Positions 1 through 7,096 of a stretch of 64,000 bases of DNA are shown piece by piece (positions within the stretch are counted from its first letter, which is position 1; every line of letters begins with the position of its first letter). The translations under genes and the position numbers were made by a program. The notes below the pieces were generated by a model. It made no database searches. It saw only the letters and a list, made by a program, of their open reading frames with translations, and was not told the origin of the DNA. The stretch comes from Nocardioides dokdonensis FR1436 (lineage in GTDB: Bacteria; Actinomycetota; Actinomycetes; Propionibacteriales; Nocardioidaceae): the NCBI RefSeq assembly GCF_001653335.1, contig NZ_CP015079.1, positions 3,720,001-3,784,000 of the forward strand, in the 5' to 3' direction.

Positions 1-2
1 AG

Positions 3-1355
3 AAGCTCGTGCGATCGCGGGGCTGGGACCTTGTTGGCATTGAGGCAGATGAAGACGCGAGTGCGACCAAGACACGCCTCAACCGTCCCGGGCTGACGGC
101 GGCTCGTCGGCGCGTGGCCACCGGAGATGCGGATGCAATCGTCGTGTGGCGGTTGGACCGTGTCGCTCGCTCCGTTGTGGACATGGGCACGCTCTTGGAC
201 GAGGGGCTCCAGATCGTTAGCGCGTCAGAGCCGCTGGACACTACGAACGTCATGGGCCGAGCGATGGTCGAGATCCTCCAGGTGTTCGCGGCTCTTGAAT
301 CGCGAACGACCGGCGAGCGCGCCAGGGCGACGAAGGCGTTCCTGAAGTCTCGCGGTCGGTGGGGTGGCGGTCCGCGTCCGTACGGCTTCGAGCCGGTCCC
401 GGCTGCGGACGGGATCGGGAAGGTCCTCCGTCCGGTCGCTGAGGAGGCGCGGGTCGTCGTCCGGATCTTCGATGCGCTCGACGCTGGAGAGGGCGTTTAC
501 ACGATCGCGCAGGCACTGAACCGTGACGGCGTCCCTACGGCGACGGGGCGCGGCACCTGGAAGCCTGCGAGCGTCCTCAATCTCGCGCGCTCCTGGCACG
601 TCTCCGGCTTCCTGACGGAGGGCGTCGCTCCGGGCTCGCGCGACCGGCGTCCCGTCCTGGGCGAGGACGGCGAGCGGGTCCGTCCCTGGGCTCCCCTGGT
701 CGCGGATGATCTCGCGGACCGGGTCCGGGCTCGCGTGACGACGACGGCGCTCGACGAGGAGCGGAGCGCGGCCACGAAGCGCGGGCTTTCCGGCGAGACG
801 CGACGACTCCTGTCGGGGCTCGCTTTCTGCCGGTGCGGGGAGCGGCTCCTCGTGAAGACGCGCAAGGGTCGTCCGTTCTACGGCTGTCGCGGGCTGGGCG
901 AGGGCTCTCACGTCCTGGCGGACGCGGTCCTCGTCGAGGAGGCGGCGACGGAGCAGGCGCTCGCACTCTGGGGCTCCTTCCGGGTGACGGACGTCGAGGT
1001 CGAGCGGACCCCGGTCGCGGAGGCGCTGGCGGACGTCGAGCGGTCCCTAGCGGTCCTGGGCGCGGAGATCGTCCGCCCCGGCGCGGACGTCGTCGGGATC
1101 TCCTCGCGGATCTCGGCTCTCTCGGAGGAGCGGGCTCGGCTGGAGGCGACGGAGGACCGGGTCGTCCGGCGCACCCGTACGGAGACGTACGCGGACCTGT
1201 GGGACGGCTGGACCGTCGAGGAGCGGCGCGAGCACCTGGAGATCCTGGGCGCGACCGTCACGGTCCGGGAGGCAGCTCGTCGCGGCTCCTGGGACCCGTC
1301 CCGCGTCGTCCTGGCCGGGGATCACGACTACCTAGCGGGCGCGCTCGACGACTGA
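3..1355 (+). CDS. Large serine integrase, 5' end outside window
   Basis: Site-specific recombinase of the large serine type, expected to integrate and excise the element filling the first 11 kb. The frame is open to the left edge, so the start and the catalytic serine are not visible. Seen: the rest of the resolvase domain with the active-site block WRLDRVARS, the long helix VEILQVFAALE, the Recombinase domain from GRWGGGPRPYGFEP, a zinc ribbon beginning CRCGERLL, and a charged helical stretch before the C-terminus. The ribbon has Cys-x-Cys and one later Cys (YGC), but a His (GSH) stands where the fourth Cys normally lies. Such integrases usually sit beside one attachment site, so the left end of the element is probably just before this window. 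The family call is firm; site specificity cannot be read from sequence. Confidence 0.95.
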   Translation, partial: KLVRSRGWDLVGIEADEDASATKTRLNRPGLTAARRRVATGDADAIVVWRLDRVARSVVDMGTLLDEGLQIVSASEPLDTTNVMGRAMVEILQVFAALESRTTGERARATKAFLKSRGRWGGGPRPYGFEPVPAADGIGKVLRPVAEEARVVVRIFDALDAGEGVYTIAQALNRDGVPTATGRGTWKPASVLNLARSWHVSGFLTEGVAPGSRDRRPVLGEDGERVRPWAPLVADDLADRVRARVTTTALDEERSAATKRGLSGETRRLLSGLAFCRCGERLLVKTRKGRPFYGCRGLGEGSHVLADAVLVEEAATEQALALWGSFRVTDVEVERTPVAEALADVERSLAVLGAEIVRPGADVVGISSRISALSEERARLEATEDRVVRRTRTETYADLWDGWTVEERREHLEILGATVTVREAARRGSWDPSRVVLAGDHDYLAGALDD

Positions 1356-1684
1356 CGCTCTCGCGCAACTGGAGCCCTGGGACCTGGAGGGTCCTAGGGC
1401 TCTCGTGCGTCTTGGTGAGCAGCGGAGCCGGTCGAGGCCCTTTCCTCTGTCGAGCAGCGCTCCGGACCCTCTCGCCTCACGATCTGAGATCTTCGGGAGA
1501 TCGTGAGCAGCAGGACGCGCGTGGGCGGATTCCAACTCCGTAGCGCGATCACGGACCGATCGGAGGAGAGATCCTCGCGGATCGTGAGCAGCGGGGACCC
1601 CGCTGGCGTACTCCTTCTCTGTGGGGTTCCTGGAGGCGCGCTCTCACCCGTCAACTAACGCGCTCCTGGGAAGGAGGCTCAGTC
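1356..1684. repeat. Non-coding region with hairpin and direct repeats behind the integrase
   Basis: No convincing gene. A 10-bp inverted repeat (CTCACGATCT at 1476-1485, AGATCGTGAG at 1498-1507, 12-nt loop) could terminate integrase transcription. A 13-bp direct repeat GATCGTGAGCAGC occurs at 1499-1511 and 1580-1592, and a shorter version GGTGAGCAGC lies near 1414. The first copy overlaps the right arm of the hairpin. Function is unknown; recombination accessory sites or regulator sites are possible. Confidence 0.5.
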
Positions 1685-1879
1685 ATGGCACACGTTCGAC
1701 GTTGCGGACGCTGCGGAGGCTCTCTCCAGGGCCTCCGAGCAGATGCTCGCTGGTGCTCGGCATCCTGCCGGGTCCTGGCCTGCCGGGAGCGTCGGGAGGC
1801 TCGGCTCGTGGCTGAGGCGGTCGCTCGCGCGGAGTCCCGGCTCCTGGCGCACGCTCGCGGGCTCCAGAACGACGACTAG
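1685..1879 (+). CDS. Small Cys-rich (zinc-finger-like) element protein
   Basis: A 64-residue basic protein with four cysteines in two pairs: CGRCGG near residues 7-10, then WCSASC near residues 24-28. This spacing suits a small zinc finger. The rest is an arginine/alanine-rich helix, ERREARLVAEAVARAESRL. The ATG is preceded by a strong Shine-Dalgarno GGAAGGAGG at about 1670-1678, which fixes the start. It is the first gene behind the integrase and could be a DNA-binding accessory such as a recombination directionality factor or regulator, but that is only inferred from position and the finger. No specific family is recognised. Confidence 0.7.
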   Translation: MAHVRRCGRCGGSLQGLRADARWCSASCRVLACRERREARLVAEAVARAESRLLAHARGLQNDD

Positions 1880-1892
1880 CGCGGAGGAAAGG

Positions 1893-2026
1893 CGTTCTCG
1901 TGGTGGAGAACGAGGTCACAGAAACTCTCTCCCCTTCTTCCTTTGTTACCTGTCGAGTCTTCTTCTTCTCGACACAGAACTAGGGACCAAGAGACCACGC
2001 GGGTTTCTGTGACCGCGTTCTCCACC
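1893..2026. repeat. Nested inverted repeats, candidate origin or processing site
   Basis: Two 24-nt arms with a single mismatch form a large inverted repeat: 1902-1925 (begins GGTGGAGAACGAGG) and 2003-2026 (its complement, ending GCGTTCTCCACC). Inside the 77-nt loop is a perfect 7-bp hairpin, TGTCGAG at 1951-1957 and CTCGACA at 1968-1974, with a pyrimidine loop. The left arm also overlaps a third hairpin, CGTTCTC at 1893-1899 and GAGAACG at 1906-1912. The loop is AT- and pyrimidine-richer than its surroundings. Such architecture fits a replication or transfer origin, or a regulator-bound site. The remaining gap to the next gene (2027-2203) shows nothing else convincing. Confidence 0.6.
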
Positions 2027-2203
2027 CTGGCCCCTCTCTGATCTCTCGTCCGGCTGATCTCCGGACGGTGCTCGCGCGGTCGTGTCCTCGCGCGGGCGGT
2101 GCCGGGACGGGCTCTCTCCTGTGGTGGTGGGAGGAGCTCGTCCTCCCGACTCCCCTCTCTCGGACACGCGGCACCGATACGACGACACGGAAGGCACACA
2201 CCC

Positions 2204-3286
2204 ATGACTGACACCTTCGATACGCTCGCGGGGCTGCGAGTCCTCGCGGGACGCGGCGAGCCGGTCCGGAGGAAACTGGACGCGGACGGGGTCGGCGTCC
2301 TGGTGACGCTCCCCGATCCGGAGTACCTCGCGCGGACCCTGGAGCCTCTCGGCTCGGACCTCCGACGCTCCGGCTCTCGGATCGTCTCGGCGGACGGCTC
2401 TCCGGCTCCTGGCTGGTCGGTCCAGGACGTCGCGGCGCGGCTCGTCGAGTCCTGGGCGGCGCTCCCGGATCGCACGGACGCGGGTCCGGTCTACCGGGAT
2501 CTCCGGATCGTCTCGACGACGTCCCCGGCGATCGCTGCGGACTACGCGCTCCAGGTCGTCCGCTCTGCGCGGGATCTCCTGGAGCCCGCTCCTCGTGCTG
2601 GTCGCGCTCCTGGTCGTCCCCGGACGGGCTCCTCGTCGGCGACGGAGCGGAAGCGGGCGAGCCGCGAGCAGCAACGGCGCGACGAGGAGGAATCCGTCCG
2701 TTGGTTCCTCGCGGGCTGGACGGCGGGGCGCTTCTCTCGTGCGGCTCCGGCTCCTGGGATGCGCGTTCCGGCTCCGGCGCTGCGACGGAAGGCGGACCGC
2801 GAGATCTCGACGGCGGTCGCTGAGTACGACGAGACCCTCTGCCCGGTCCCTCCCGGTGGCGAGCCGGAGCAGACCGGCGACACGGACGCGGATCTCCGGG
2901 CGCTGCGGGCGTACGAAGAGCAGCGGCGCGAGCGCGGCGACTTCTCGGACCGCTGGGAGTCCTGGGAGGAGTACGCGGACGAGTGGGACCTCCCGCTCCG
3001 TCCCCGCGTCCCTCGTCGCTCCGTCTTCTTCTCCACGGCGGACGAGGTCCTCGGCAAGCGCTCGACGTATCGAGGGCAGCAGGTTTACACGATTCCCGAC
3101 ACACGAGGAGGCACGATGCCGAACACGATCACCCGCGAGGAGATCTCGGAGGCGCTGGAGGTCCGCGAGATCGTCGCGGCGCTGCGCGAGCACAAGCGGC
3201 GGCACTCGTCGCGGCGCGACTCGGGCGGACGCTTCGCTCCGGCTGCGGACGGGACGGTCGTCCCGCTCGACTCGCGGCGTCGCTGA
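2204..3286 (+). CDS. Hypothetical element protein, possible two-gene read-through
   Basis: A 360-residue, highly charged protein of unknown function. The ATG at 2204 was chosen over an upstream in-frame codon at 2099 because it follows an AC-rich spacer (GGAAGGCACACACCC) like those before other genes of this element. The N-terminal half has a helical region (about 1-120). The middle is basic (RKRASREQQRRDEEE) and is followed by a WESWEEYADEW segment. The last 57 residues, from 3116, look like a separate small basic protein: the DNA before 3116 reads like an intergenic spacer and carries GAGGAGG. Either the stop codon of an upstream gene was lost or an internal start is used. No homologous family is recognised. 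Confidence 0.65.
   Translation: MTDTFDTLAGLRVLAGRGEPVRRKLDADGVGVLVTLPDPEYLARTLEPLGSDLRRSGSRIVSADGSPAPGWSVQDVAARLVESWAALPDRTDAGPVYRDLRIVSTTSPAIAADYALQVVRSARDLLEPAPRAGRAPGRPRTGSSSATERKRASREQQRRDEEESVRWFLAGWTAGRFSRAAPAPGMRVPAPALRRKADREISTAVAEYDETLCPVPPGGEPEQTGDTDADLRALRAYEEQRRERGDFSDRWESWEEYADEWDLPLRPRVPRRSVFFSTADEVLGKRSTYRGQQVYTIPDTRGGTMPNTITREEISEALEVREIVAALREHKRRHSSRRDSGGRFAPAADGTVVPLDSRRR
3116..3286 (+). CDS. Possible separate small protein (internal start)
   Basis: In frame with the preceding gene, an ATG at 3116 follows GAGGAGG (3105-3111) by 4 nt and would give a 56-residue basic protein, MPNTITREEISEALEVREI onward, with an alternating charged helix and a tail ending PLDSRRR. The 40 nt before it (ACACGAGGAGGCACG type) resemble the untranslated spacers at about 2170-2203 and 4266-4301. 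Whether it is made on its own, as the tail of the longer protein, or both cannot be told from sequence. Confidence 0.4.
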   Translation: MPNTITREEISEALEVREIVAALREHKRRHSSRRDSGGRFAPAADGTVVPLDSRRR

Positions 3287-3418
3287 GCGGCGCTCAACTA
3301 TTAGCTAATACCCGGAGCGGGCTCCCGCTCCCTACTCTCCCCGTGCGCTGAACACGGGGCGGCGCGGACGTAGTCCTCCGCGCTACTGCCGGAGTCCTCG
3401 TCTCTGTCCTCCCGTTTC
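3287..3418. terminator. Palindrome and two hairpins after the 2204 gene
   Basis: Right behind the stop codon lie a perfect 12-bp AT-rich palindrome (TATTAGCTAATA, 3299-3310), a hairpin GGAGCGG/CCGCTCC (3314-3320 with 3325-3331) and a second hairpin CCCCGTG/CACGGGG (3339-3345 with 3353-3359, 7-nt loop). The hairpins could end transcription, though neither has a T-run. The AT palindrome stands out in a GC-rich setting and may be an operator or the -10 region of a downstream promoter. Confidence 0.45.
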
Positions 3419-3676
3419 GTGAAGGAGGCCGGGACGGGCGGCGGGGCTCCGGCTCTCACTTCTCCCGGCTCCTGGTCGCGGCGCTCCCTCCGTAGCGCGC
3501 TCCGGGTGCCGGGTCTCTCCCCTGGGGAGCGTCGTCGAGTGGCGGCTCTCCTTCCTTCCCGCGCGCTCCGGCGTCCCCTGGGGGTCTCTGTTTCCCGCTC
3601 GCGAGCAGATCTCGCGGCGCGGGCTGGACGCGCCGAAACGATCGGCGGTCCCTGGAGAAAGGTCACTCACTCATGA
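3419..3676 (+). CDS. Doubtful small ORF upstream of the 3673 gene
   Basis: An 85-codon frame starting GTG at 3419 and ending in a TGA that overlaps the ATG of the next gene by ATGA, the same arrangement used by the true gene chain at 4994/4991. The predicted product is very basic and serine-rich (for example RSLRSALRVPGLSPGERRR) with no recognisable domain and no good ribosome site. It may be chance in GC-rich DNA. The overlap with the next start is the only real support. Confidence 0.25.
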   Translation: MKEAGTGGGAPALTSPGSWSRRSLRSALRVPGLSPGERRRVAALLPSRALRRPLGVSVSRSRADLAARAGRAETIGGPWRKVTHS

Positions 3677-4263
3677 GCGACACGAACACGAACACGCACA
3701 AGCCCCGGACCTCTGGCGGTCGTCCTGATCGTCCGTCTAAACAGCGGTGGCGCGAGAGGAACGGGCACGCGGCGCGCTCGTCGTCGGCTCCTGGTCCTGG
3801 TCCTGGTCGGGCGTTGCGTGAGCCGGACACGGCTCGCGGTGAGCAGCGGCGCGGGGCTCGCGGGACGCGCGGGAGGGCGCGGACGCGGGCGGTCCGTCCG
3901 GAGGAGGTATTGCCGTTCGGCCCGGAGCCGGTCCCGGTCGGGCGCTTCGCGGCGATCTTCGAGAAGGGGCTCCGGCTCGCTCTCGACGAGGACCCGTACG
4001 CGGCTCCGGAGGTCGCTCGCGCTCGCGCTACGGCGCTCACCTGGAGGCGCGCGACGGGCGTCCCCTTCGAGCAGGCGGAGCGGGCGCGCTGCGAGATCTT
4101 CGCGGCGGTCCTGGCGGAGCGCGGGCTCGTCCCGCTGCGCGCTGGGGTCGAGCCGGAGGCGGACCCGGAGGACGTCGAGGAGACGACGGACGACGAGGTC
4201 CGGGTCCCGCGCGGTCGTCCGCTCGACGGCGAGCGGGTCCGGCGCGGCGGGTCGCGGCGCTGA
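3673..4263 (+). CDS. Hypothetical element protein with disordered basic N-terminus
   Basis: A 196-residue protein of unknown function. The ATG follows GGAGAAAGG at about 3654-3662. Residues 1-75 are low-complexity and basic (Thr/Asn, then Arg/Gly/Pro rich), expected to be disordered or nucleic-acid binding. A compact helical part follows (VGRFAAIFEKGLRLALDEDP to about residue 150), then an acidic stretch, PEADPEDVEETTDDE. It is transcribed with the 4302-5609 genes, separated only by a 38-nt AC-rich spacer. A phage-like or conjugative-element accessory role is possible but not shown. Confidence 0.6.
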   Translation: MSDTNTNTHKPRTSGGRPDRPSKQRWRERNGHAARSSSAPGPGPGRALREPDTARGEQRRGARGTRGRARTRAVRPEEVLPFGPEPVPVGRFAAIFEKGLRLALDEDPYAAPEVARARATALTWRRATGVPFEQAERARCEIFAAVLAERGLVPLRAGVEPEADPEDVEETTDDEVRVPRGRPLDGERVRRGGSRR

Positions 4264-4301
4264 GCACGGCACACGAGACGACACGAGAGGCACACGGAAA
4301 C

Positions 4302-4994
4302 ATGCTGAAGATTCTGAATAGCGGCAGGCGACTGGACGGCATCCCGGCGACGGCGGTCCTGGAGCACGAGGAGACCCCGGTCGAGGTCCGCGAGGCGTTC
4401 GCGTCCTGGCGCGAGGCGCTGGAGGCGGTCGAGGAGCCGACGAGGGCGCTCGCGGCTGCGGAGCGTGCGGCGGCGGAGGAGATCCGCGAGACGCGCGGGA
4501 CCCGTGACCCGGACGAGGTCCGGGCTCGCACTCGCGAGGAGGCACGCGCGCTCCGCGCGGCGGAGTCTTCCCTCTCGGCTGCGGCGCGGTCCCTGGACGG
4601 CGCGCTCGTCGAGCACCTGGACGAGATCGGGCGAGTGTCGGCGCTCCTGGCGCTGGAGGCTCACCGGGACGCGGTCGAGGCGGCGCTCTCGCTCCAGGCT
4701 GCACGGGCTCGCTTCGGCGCGGTCGGCGGTCGGCGCTGGGGTTTCCGTCCGGACGTGGACGCGGGGCTCGTGACGGCGCGGCGCGCGAACAATGTCCAAG
4801 AGAGCCCGCTCGACGCGCTGGACCGCGTGAACGCGCACGCGCTCGCGGAGGCTGCGGGGACGCGGCTGGATCTCGTCGAGGTCCGGGACCGTGGGGGCGT
4901 GACGCTCCTGACGACTCCCCGGCGCGCTGCGGCGCTGGTCGGGACGGGCTCGTCGGGCTGGGTCCTGGTCGAGGACGAGGAGGCGAGCCGATGA
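4302..4994 (+). CDS. Hypothetical coiled-coil element protein
   Basis: A 230-residue protein with no recognised family. Residues about 25-135 are almost continuous charged alanine-rich helix (EALEAVEEPTRALAAAERAA and following), likely a coiled coil. The C-terminal 60 residues are mixed and end in a small beta-like segment, VTLLTTPRRAAALVGTG. The start follows the spacer GAGAGGCACACGGAAAC. Its last codons overlap the next start by ATGA, so it heads a chain of four translationally coupled genes. Length and shape recall phage scaffold or head-associated proteins, but no capsid or portal gene is present, so no role is assigned. Confidence 0.65.
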   Translation: MLKILNSGRRLDGIPATAVLEHEETPVEVREAFASWREALEAVEEPTRALAAAERAAAEEIRETRGTRDPDEVRARTREEARALRAAESSLSAAARSLDGALVEHLDEIGRVSALLALEAHRDAVEAALSLQAARARFGAVGGRRWGFRPDVDAGLVTARRANNVQESPLDALDRVNAHALAEAAGTRLDLVEVRDRGGVTLLTTPRRAAALVGTGSSGWVLVEDEEASR

Positions 4995-5143
4995 GGTCGC
5001 GCGAGGACGTCGAGGCGATGCTCCGCGAGGAGTTCGCGAGCAGCACGGACGAGGACGCGCGCGAGCACTTCGCGGCGCGTGGCGAGGAGGAGCAGGCGGA
5101 CGAGGCTCTCGTCCGCGCGGCTCGCGAGAGGCGGGGTCACTGA
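4991..5143 (+). CDS. Small acidic protein in coupled chain
   Basis: A 50-residue protein (MRSREDVEAMLREEFASS and onward) whose ATG overlaps the TGA of the 4302 gene (ATGA) and whose own TGA overlaps the next ATG (TGATG). The product is acidic and helical, rich in Glu, Asp and Arg, with no cysteine and no membrane segment. The double overlap supports translation, because coupling on both sides is unlikely by chance. Function is unknown. Confidence 0.6.
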   Translation: MRSREDVEAMLREEFASSTDEDAREHFAARGEEEQADEALVRAARERRGH

Positions 5144-5337
5144 TGGGCGGCAAGGTCGGTCCGGTCCGGCGTCGCACGCTGGGACGCACGGGCGAAGCTC
5201 GTCGGTTCCGGCGCGGCTACTGGCAGGCGGACGCGGAGGGGATCTCTCCGGAGGAGGCTCGTCGTCGCGAGGAGGCGGAGCGCGAGCGGCTCGCGGAGGA
5301 GCGCGCGGCGGCGGCTGAGCGGAGGCGGTCGGGCTGA
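5143..5337 (+). CDS. Small basic/helical protein in coupled chain
   Basis: A 64-residue protein. The first 25 residues are basic with a GYW turn (RFRRGYWQ). The rest is a charged helix, EEARRREEAERERLAEERAA, probably a coiled coil. The start overlaps the previous stop and its stop overlaps the next start, both as TGATG. No family is recognised; it may partner its equally small neighbours. Confidence 0.6.
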   Translation: MGGKVGPVRRRTLGRTGEARRFRRGYWQADAEGISPEEARRREEAERERLAEERAAAAERRRSG

Positions 5338-5609
5338 TGCTCTGCGGCTGGACTCTCGACGGCTCGCGTCCGGCGCGGCTCCTGGTCGAGGGCGGGCTCC
5401 TGGTCCCGTCCCCGGTCGGGCGGCGTCCGTGCTCGGAGCCGGGGACGGTCGTCGCGGACAACGGGCTCCGGCTCCTCTGCGATCGGCACGCGGAGGACGA
5501 GGCGGCTCTCCTGGCGGGTCGGCGTGACCGGCGCGCGGAGTGGCTCGGCTGGCGCGAGACGTCGGCGGAGCGGGCGGAGCGACTGGCGGAGCGGCCCGTC
5601 TACCGCTGA
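5337..5609 (+). CDS. Small Cys/His protein ending the coupled chain
   Basis: A 90-residue protein starting inside the stop codon of the preceding gene. Cysteines at residues 3, 32 and 48 and a His at 51 (LLCDRHAED) could bind a metal, as in small phage-type zinc proteins. The C-terminal part is a charged helix with WLGWRETSAERAERLAERP. It is the last gene of the chain and is followed immediately by strong hairpins. No function is assigned. Confidence 0.6.
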   Translation: MLCGWTLDGSRPARLLVEGGLLVPSPVGRRPCSEPGTVVADNGLRLLCDRHAEDEAALLAGRRDRRAEWLGWRETSAERAERLAERPVYR

Positions 5610-5615
5610 CCCCTG

Positions 5616-5685
5616 GGGGTCGCGAGCGGACCCGCCCCTCCCCGCTCGCGGACCCCTACCGGGGGAGGTTCTCCTCCGAACCTCC
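5616..5685. terminator. Double hairpin terminator between convergent genes
   Basis: Hairpin 1 pairs GGGGTCGCGAGCGG (5616-5629) with CCGCTCGCGGACCCC (5642-5656), a 14-bp stem with one bulged base. Hairpin 2 pairs GGAGGTTC (5664-5671) with GAACCTCC (5678-5685). They lie between the end of the rightward gene chain and the end of the leftward DUF4145 gene, so they probably stop transcription from both sides. Confidence 0.75.
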
Positions 5686-6341
5686 CTCAGGGGTCGCTCG
5701 TCCGCGTCGGTCCTGACGTGATGCTCGGAGCCGCTTGGAGCGCTCGGGGGTCGTGAACAACTGGTGGAGGAGTTCGTCCATGATGTCGAGGACGTCGCGG
5801 GTCTCGTCGTGGCTTGGCGGCTCGATCAAGTCGCCGTGGGCGGCGTCGTTCCCGAACTGGCGGACGACGTGTGCGGACTCGACGAGGTCCCCCATATGAG
5901 CCGCTTCTCGGCTAGTTGGTCGACCTTTGCTTCGATGCCGAACACATCGACGTCGAGCCGCTTTGCTGACGACTCGACGACCGATCGCGCGACGGCGCAC
6001 GCTGCGACCTCCGCGCCGTGGGCGTGCGCGAGCCACGCCTCTCGGGCGGCGGCTGCGATCCGGTCGGGGACGTCCGGGTACTCCGGGCGGCGCGTCGGAG
6101 GCGGGGACCAGATCACCGTTCGGTCGTAGTCCTCCGGTTCGCCCGATCGGTAGGAGTCCGAAGGGTCGTATGACGTGTACCAACTGACCACGCTGTACCT
6201 GCCGCACTTCGGGTTGTCGCACCGGTACGCGGCATCGCTGACGTAGCCGTCCCCGAAGGTCTGCCGCTTCACCTGTGGGTGGCTTTGCAGTTGCGTCATG
6301 TGCACGTCCCGACCGCACCAACCGCACGTCGTCTCTGCCAT
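5656..6341 (-). pseudogene. DUF4145-type protein gene with a frameshift
   Basis: Read leftward from ATG 6341, frame 1 gives a zinc-knuckle start (CGWCGRDV, later CDNPKCGRY), the linker PEYPDVPDRIAAAAREAW and the helical DUF4145 core to LAEKRLI. Homology then continues in another frame as DLVESAHVVRQFGNDAAHGD and on to a stop at 5656. The switch falls at a run of five C (plus strand 5889-5893); one extra base there would restore a single protein of about 228 residues. Seen: two frames that together make a complete domain. Inferred: a recent indel, a programmed slip or a sequencing error. DUF4145 proteins often occur near restriction systems, and a type IIG gene lies 750 bp away. Confidence 0.7.
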
Positions 6342-6542
6342 GTCGCCAACTATGACGGTCCGCGCGACCCGGCGCGGGCTGAACGGGCGCGGGTCACCCT
6401 GGGGGAGGTCTCCCCCTCCCCCCTCCCGGAGCGAGACCGGACGGCATAGCGCCACGCGCCGTGTACGGGCGTAGAGGTCACCGTCTCGCGGCGCTCGGAC
6501 CTACCCCTTGTTTGCTCGTCTCGATAGCGACGATCTCGCCCG

Positions 6543-6548
6543 TAGGGT
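6543..6548 (+). promoter_or_regulatory. -10 box TAGGGT for leaderless start at 6556
   Basis: TAGGGT ends 7 nt before the ATG at 6556. There is no Shine-Dalgarno sequence before that ATG, so transcription starting at the first codon is likely. The spacing matches several chromosomal genes in this window. Confidence 0.5.
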
Positions 6549-6555
6549 CTGCCTC

Positions 6556-7014
6556 ATGAACGAAGCAGGCTATGCACTCCTCGGCGTCGCGATCGGTGCC
6601 GTCATACCCGCCCTGGCCGCGCTCTACGCGAATCACGCGGAGGGCAAGCAGGCGGCAGCGGACCGTCAGGACGCTCGCGACGCGCGTCTCTTCGATCACC
6701 GGCGCGAGGCGTACGAGCAGTTCATCCGAGTCACCCGGAACACCCTGGATTGGGCGTGGCACGAGGAACAAGGCATCGGGAACGCTCCCCCGTTCGACTA
6801 CGACTCTTTGGACCCGGTCCTTGCACGAGAGAGCGACGTCTTGATGTACGGGACGCCGGAGACCGCGGCGAAGGCGCGGGAGGTCTTCACAACGCTGAAC
6901 GGGTACGCGGGCGGCAAGCGGTCAAACGACAACTACAAGGCAGTCGAAGCCGCGATCCGCGCCTTCACGGAGGCGGCTCGGCGCGACCTTGGAGTCCCAA
7001 GCGTCGCACCGTAG
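6556..7014 (+). CDS. One-helix membrane protein with cytoplasmic helical domain
   Basis: A 152-residue protein beginning with a membrane helix, ALLGVAIGAVIPALAALYA, followed by a basic, charged stretch DARDARLFDHRREAYEQF and an all-helical domain. The ATG at 6556 is preferred to a TTG at 6508 because the -10 box TAGGGT sits 7 nt upstream. It lies directly ahead of the restriction-modification gene and shares its layout (N-terminal anchor, then an R-x-x-A-Y/W helical domain) with the 10,700 gene on the other side. A role beside the restriction system is inferred only from this pairing. No catalytic motif is visible. Confidence 0.65.
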   Translation: MNEAGYALLGVAIGAVIPALAALYANHAEGKQAAADRQDARDARLFDHRREAYEQFIRVTRNTLDWAWHEEQGIGNAPPFDYDSLDPVLARESDVLMYGTPETAAKAREVFTTLNGYAGGKRSNDNYKAVEAAIRAFTEAARRDLGVPSVAP

Positions 7015-7096
7015 GAGCAATGACTCAGATCGTCCCGCGACGCGCCGCTGGTCCGAGGTAGCGTGCGCCTTCGACCATCTTCTGGAAGGAACTCGC

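Noticed and set aside
225..911. Minus-strand frame opposite the integrase
   Set aside because: Arg/Pro/Ala-rich shadow; the integrase domains fully explain the DNA.
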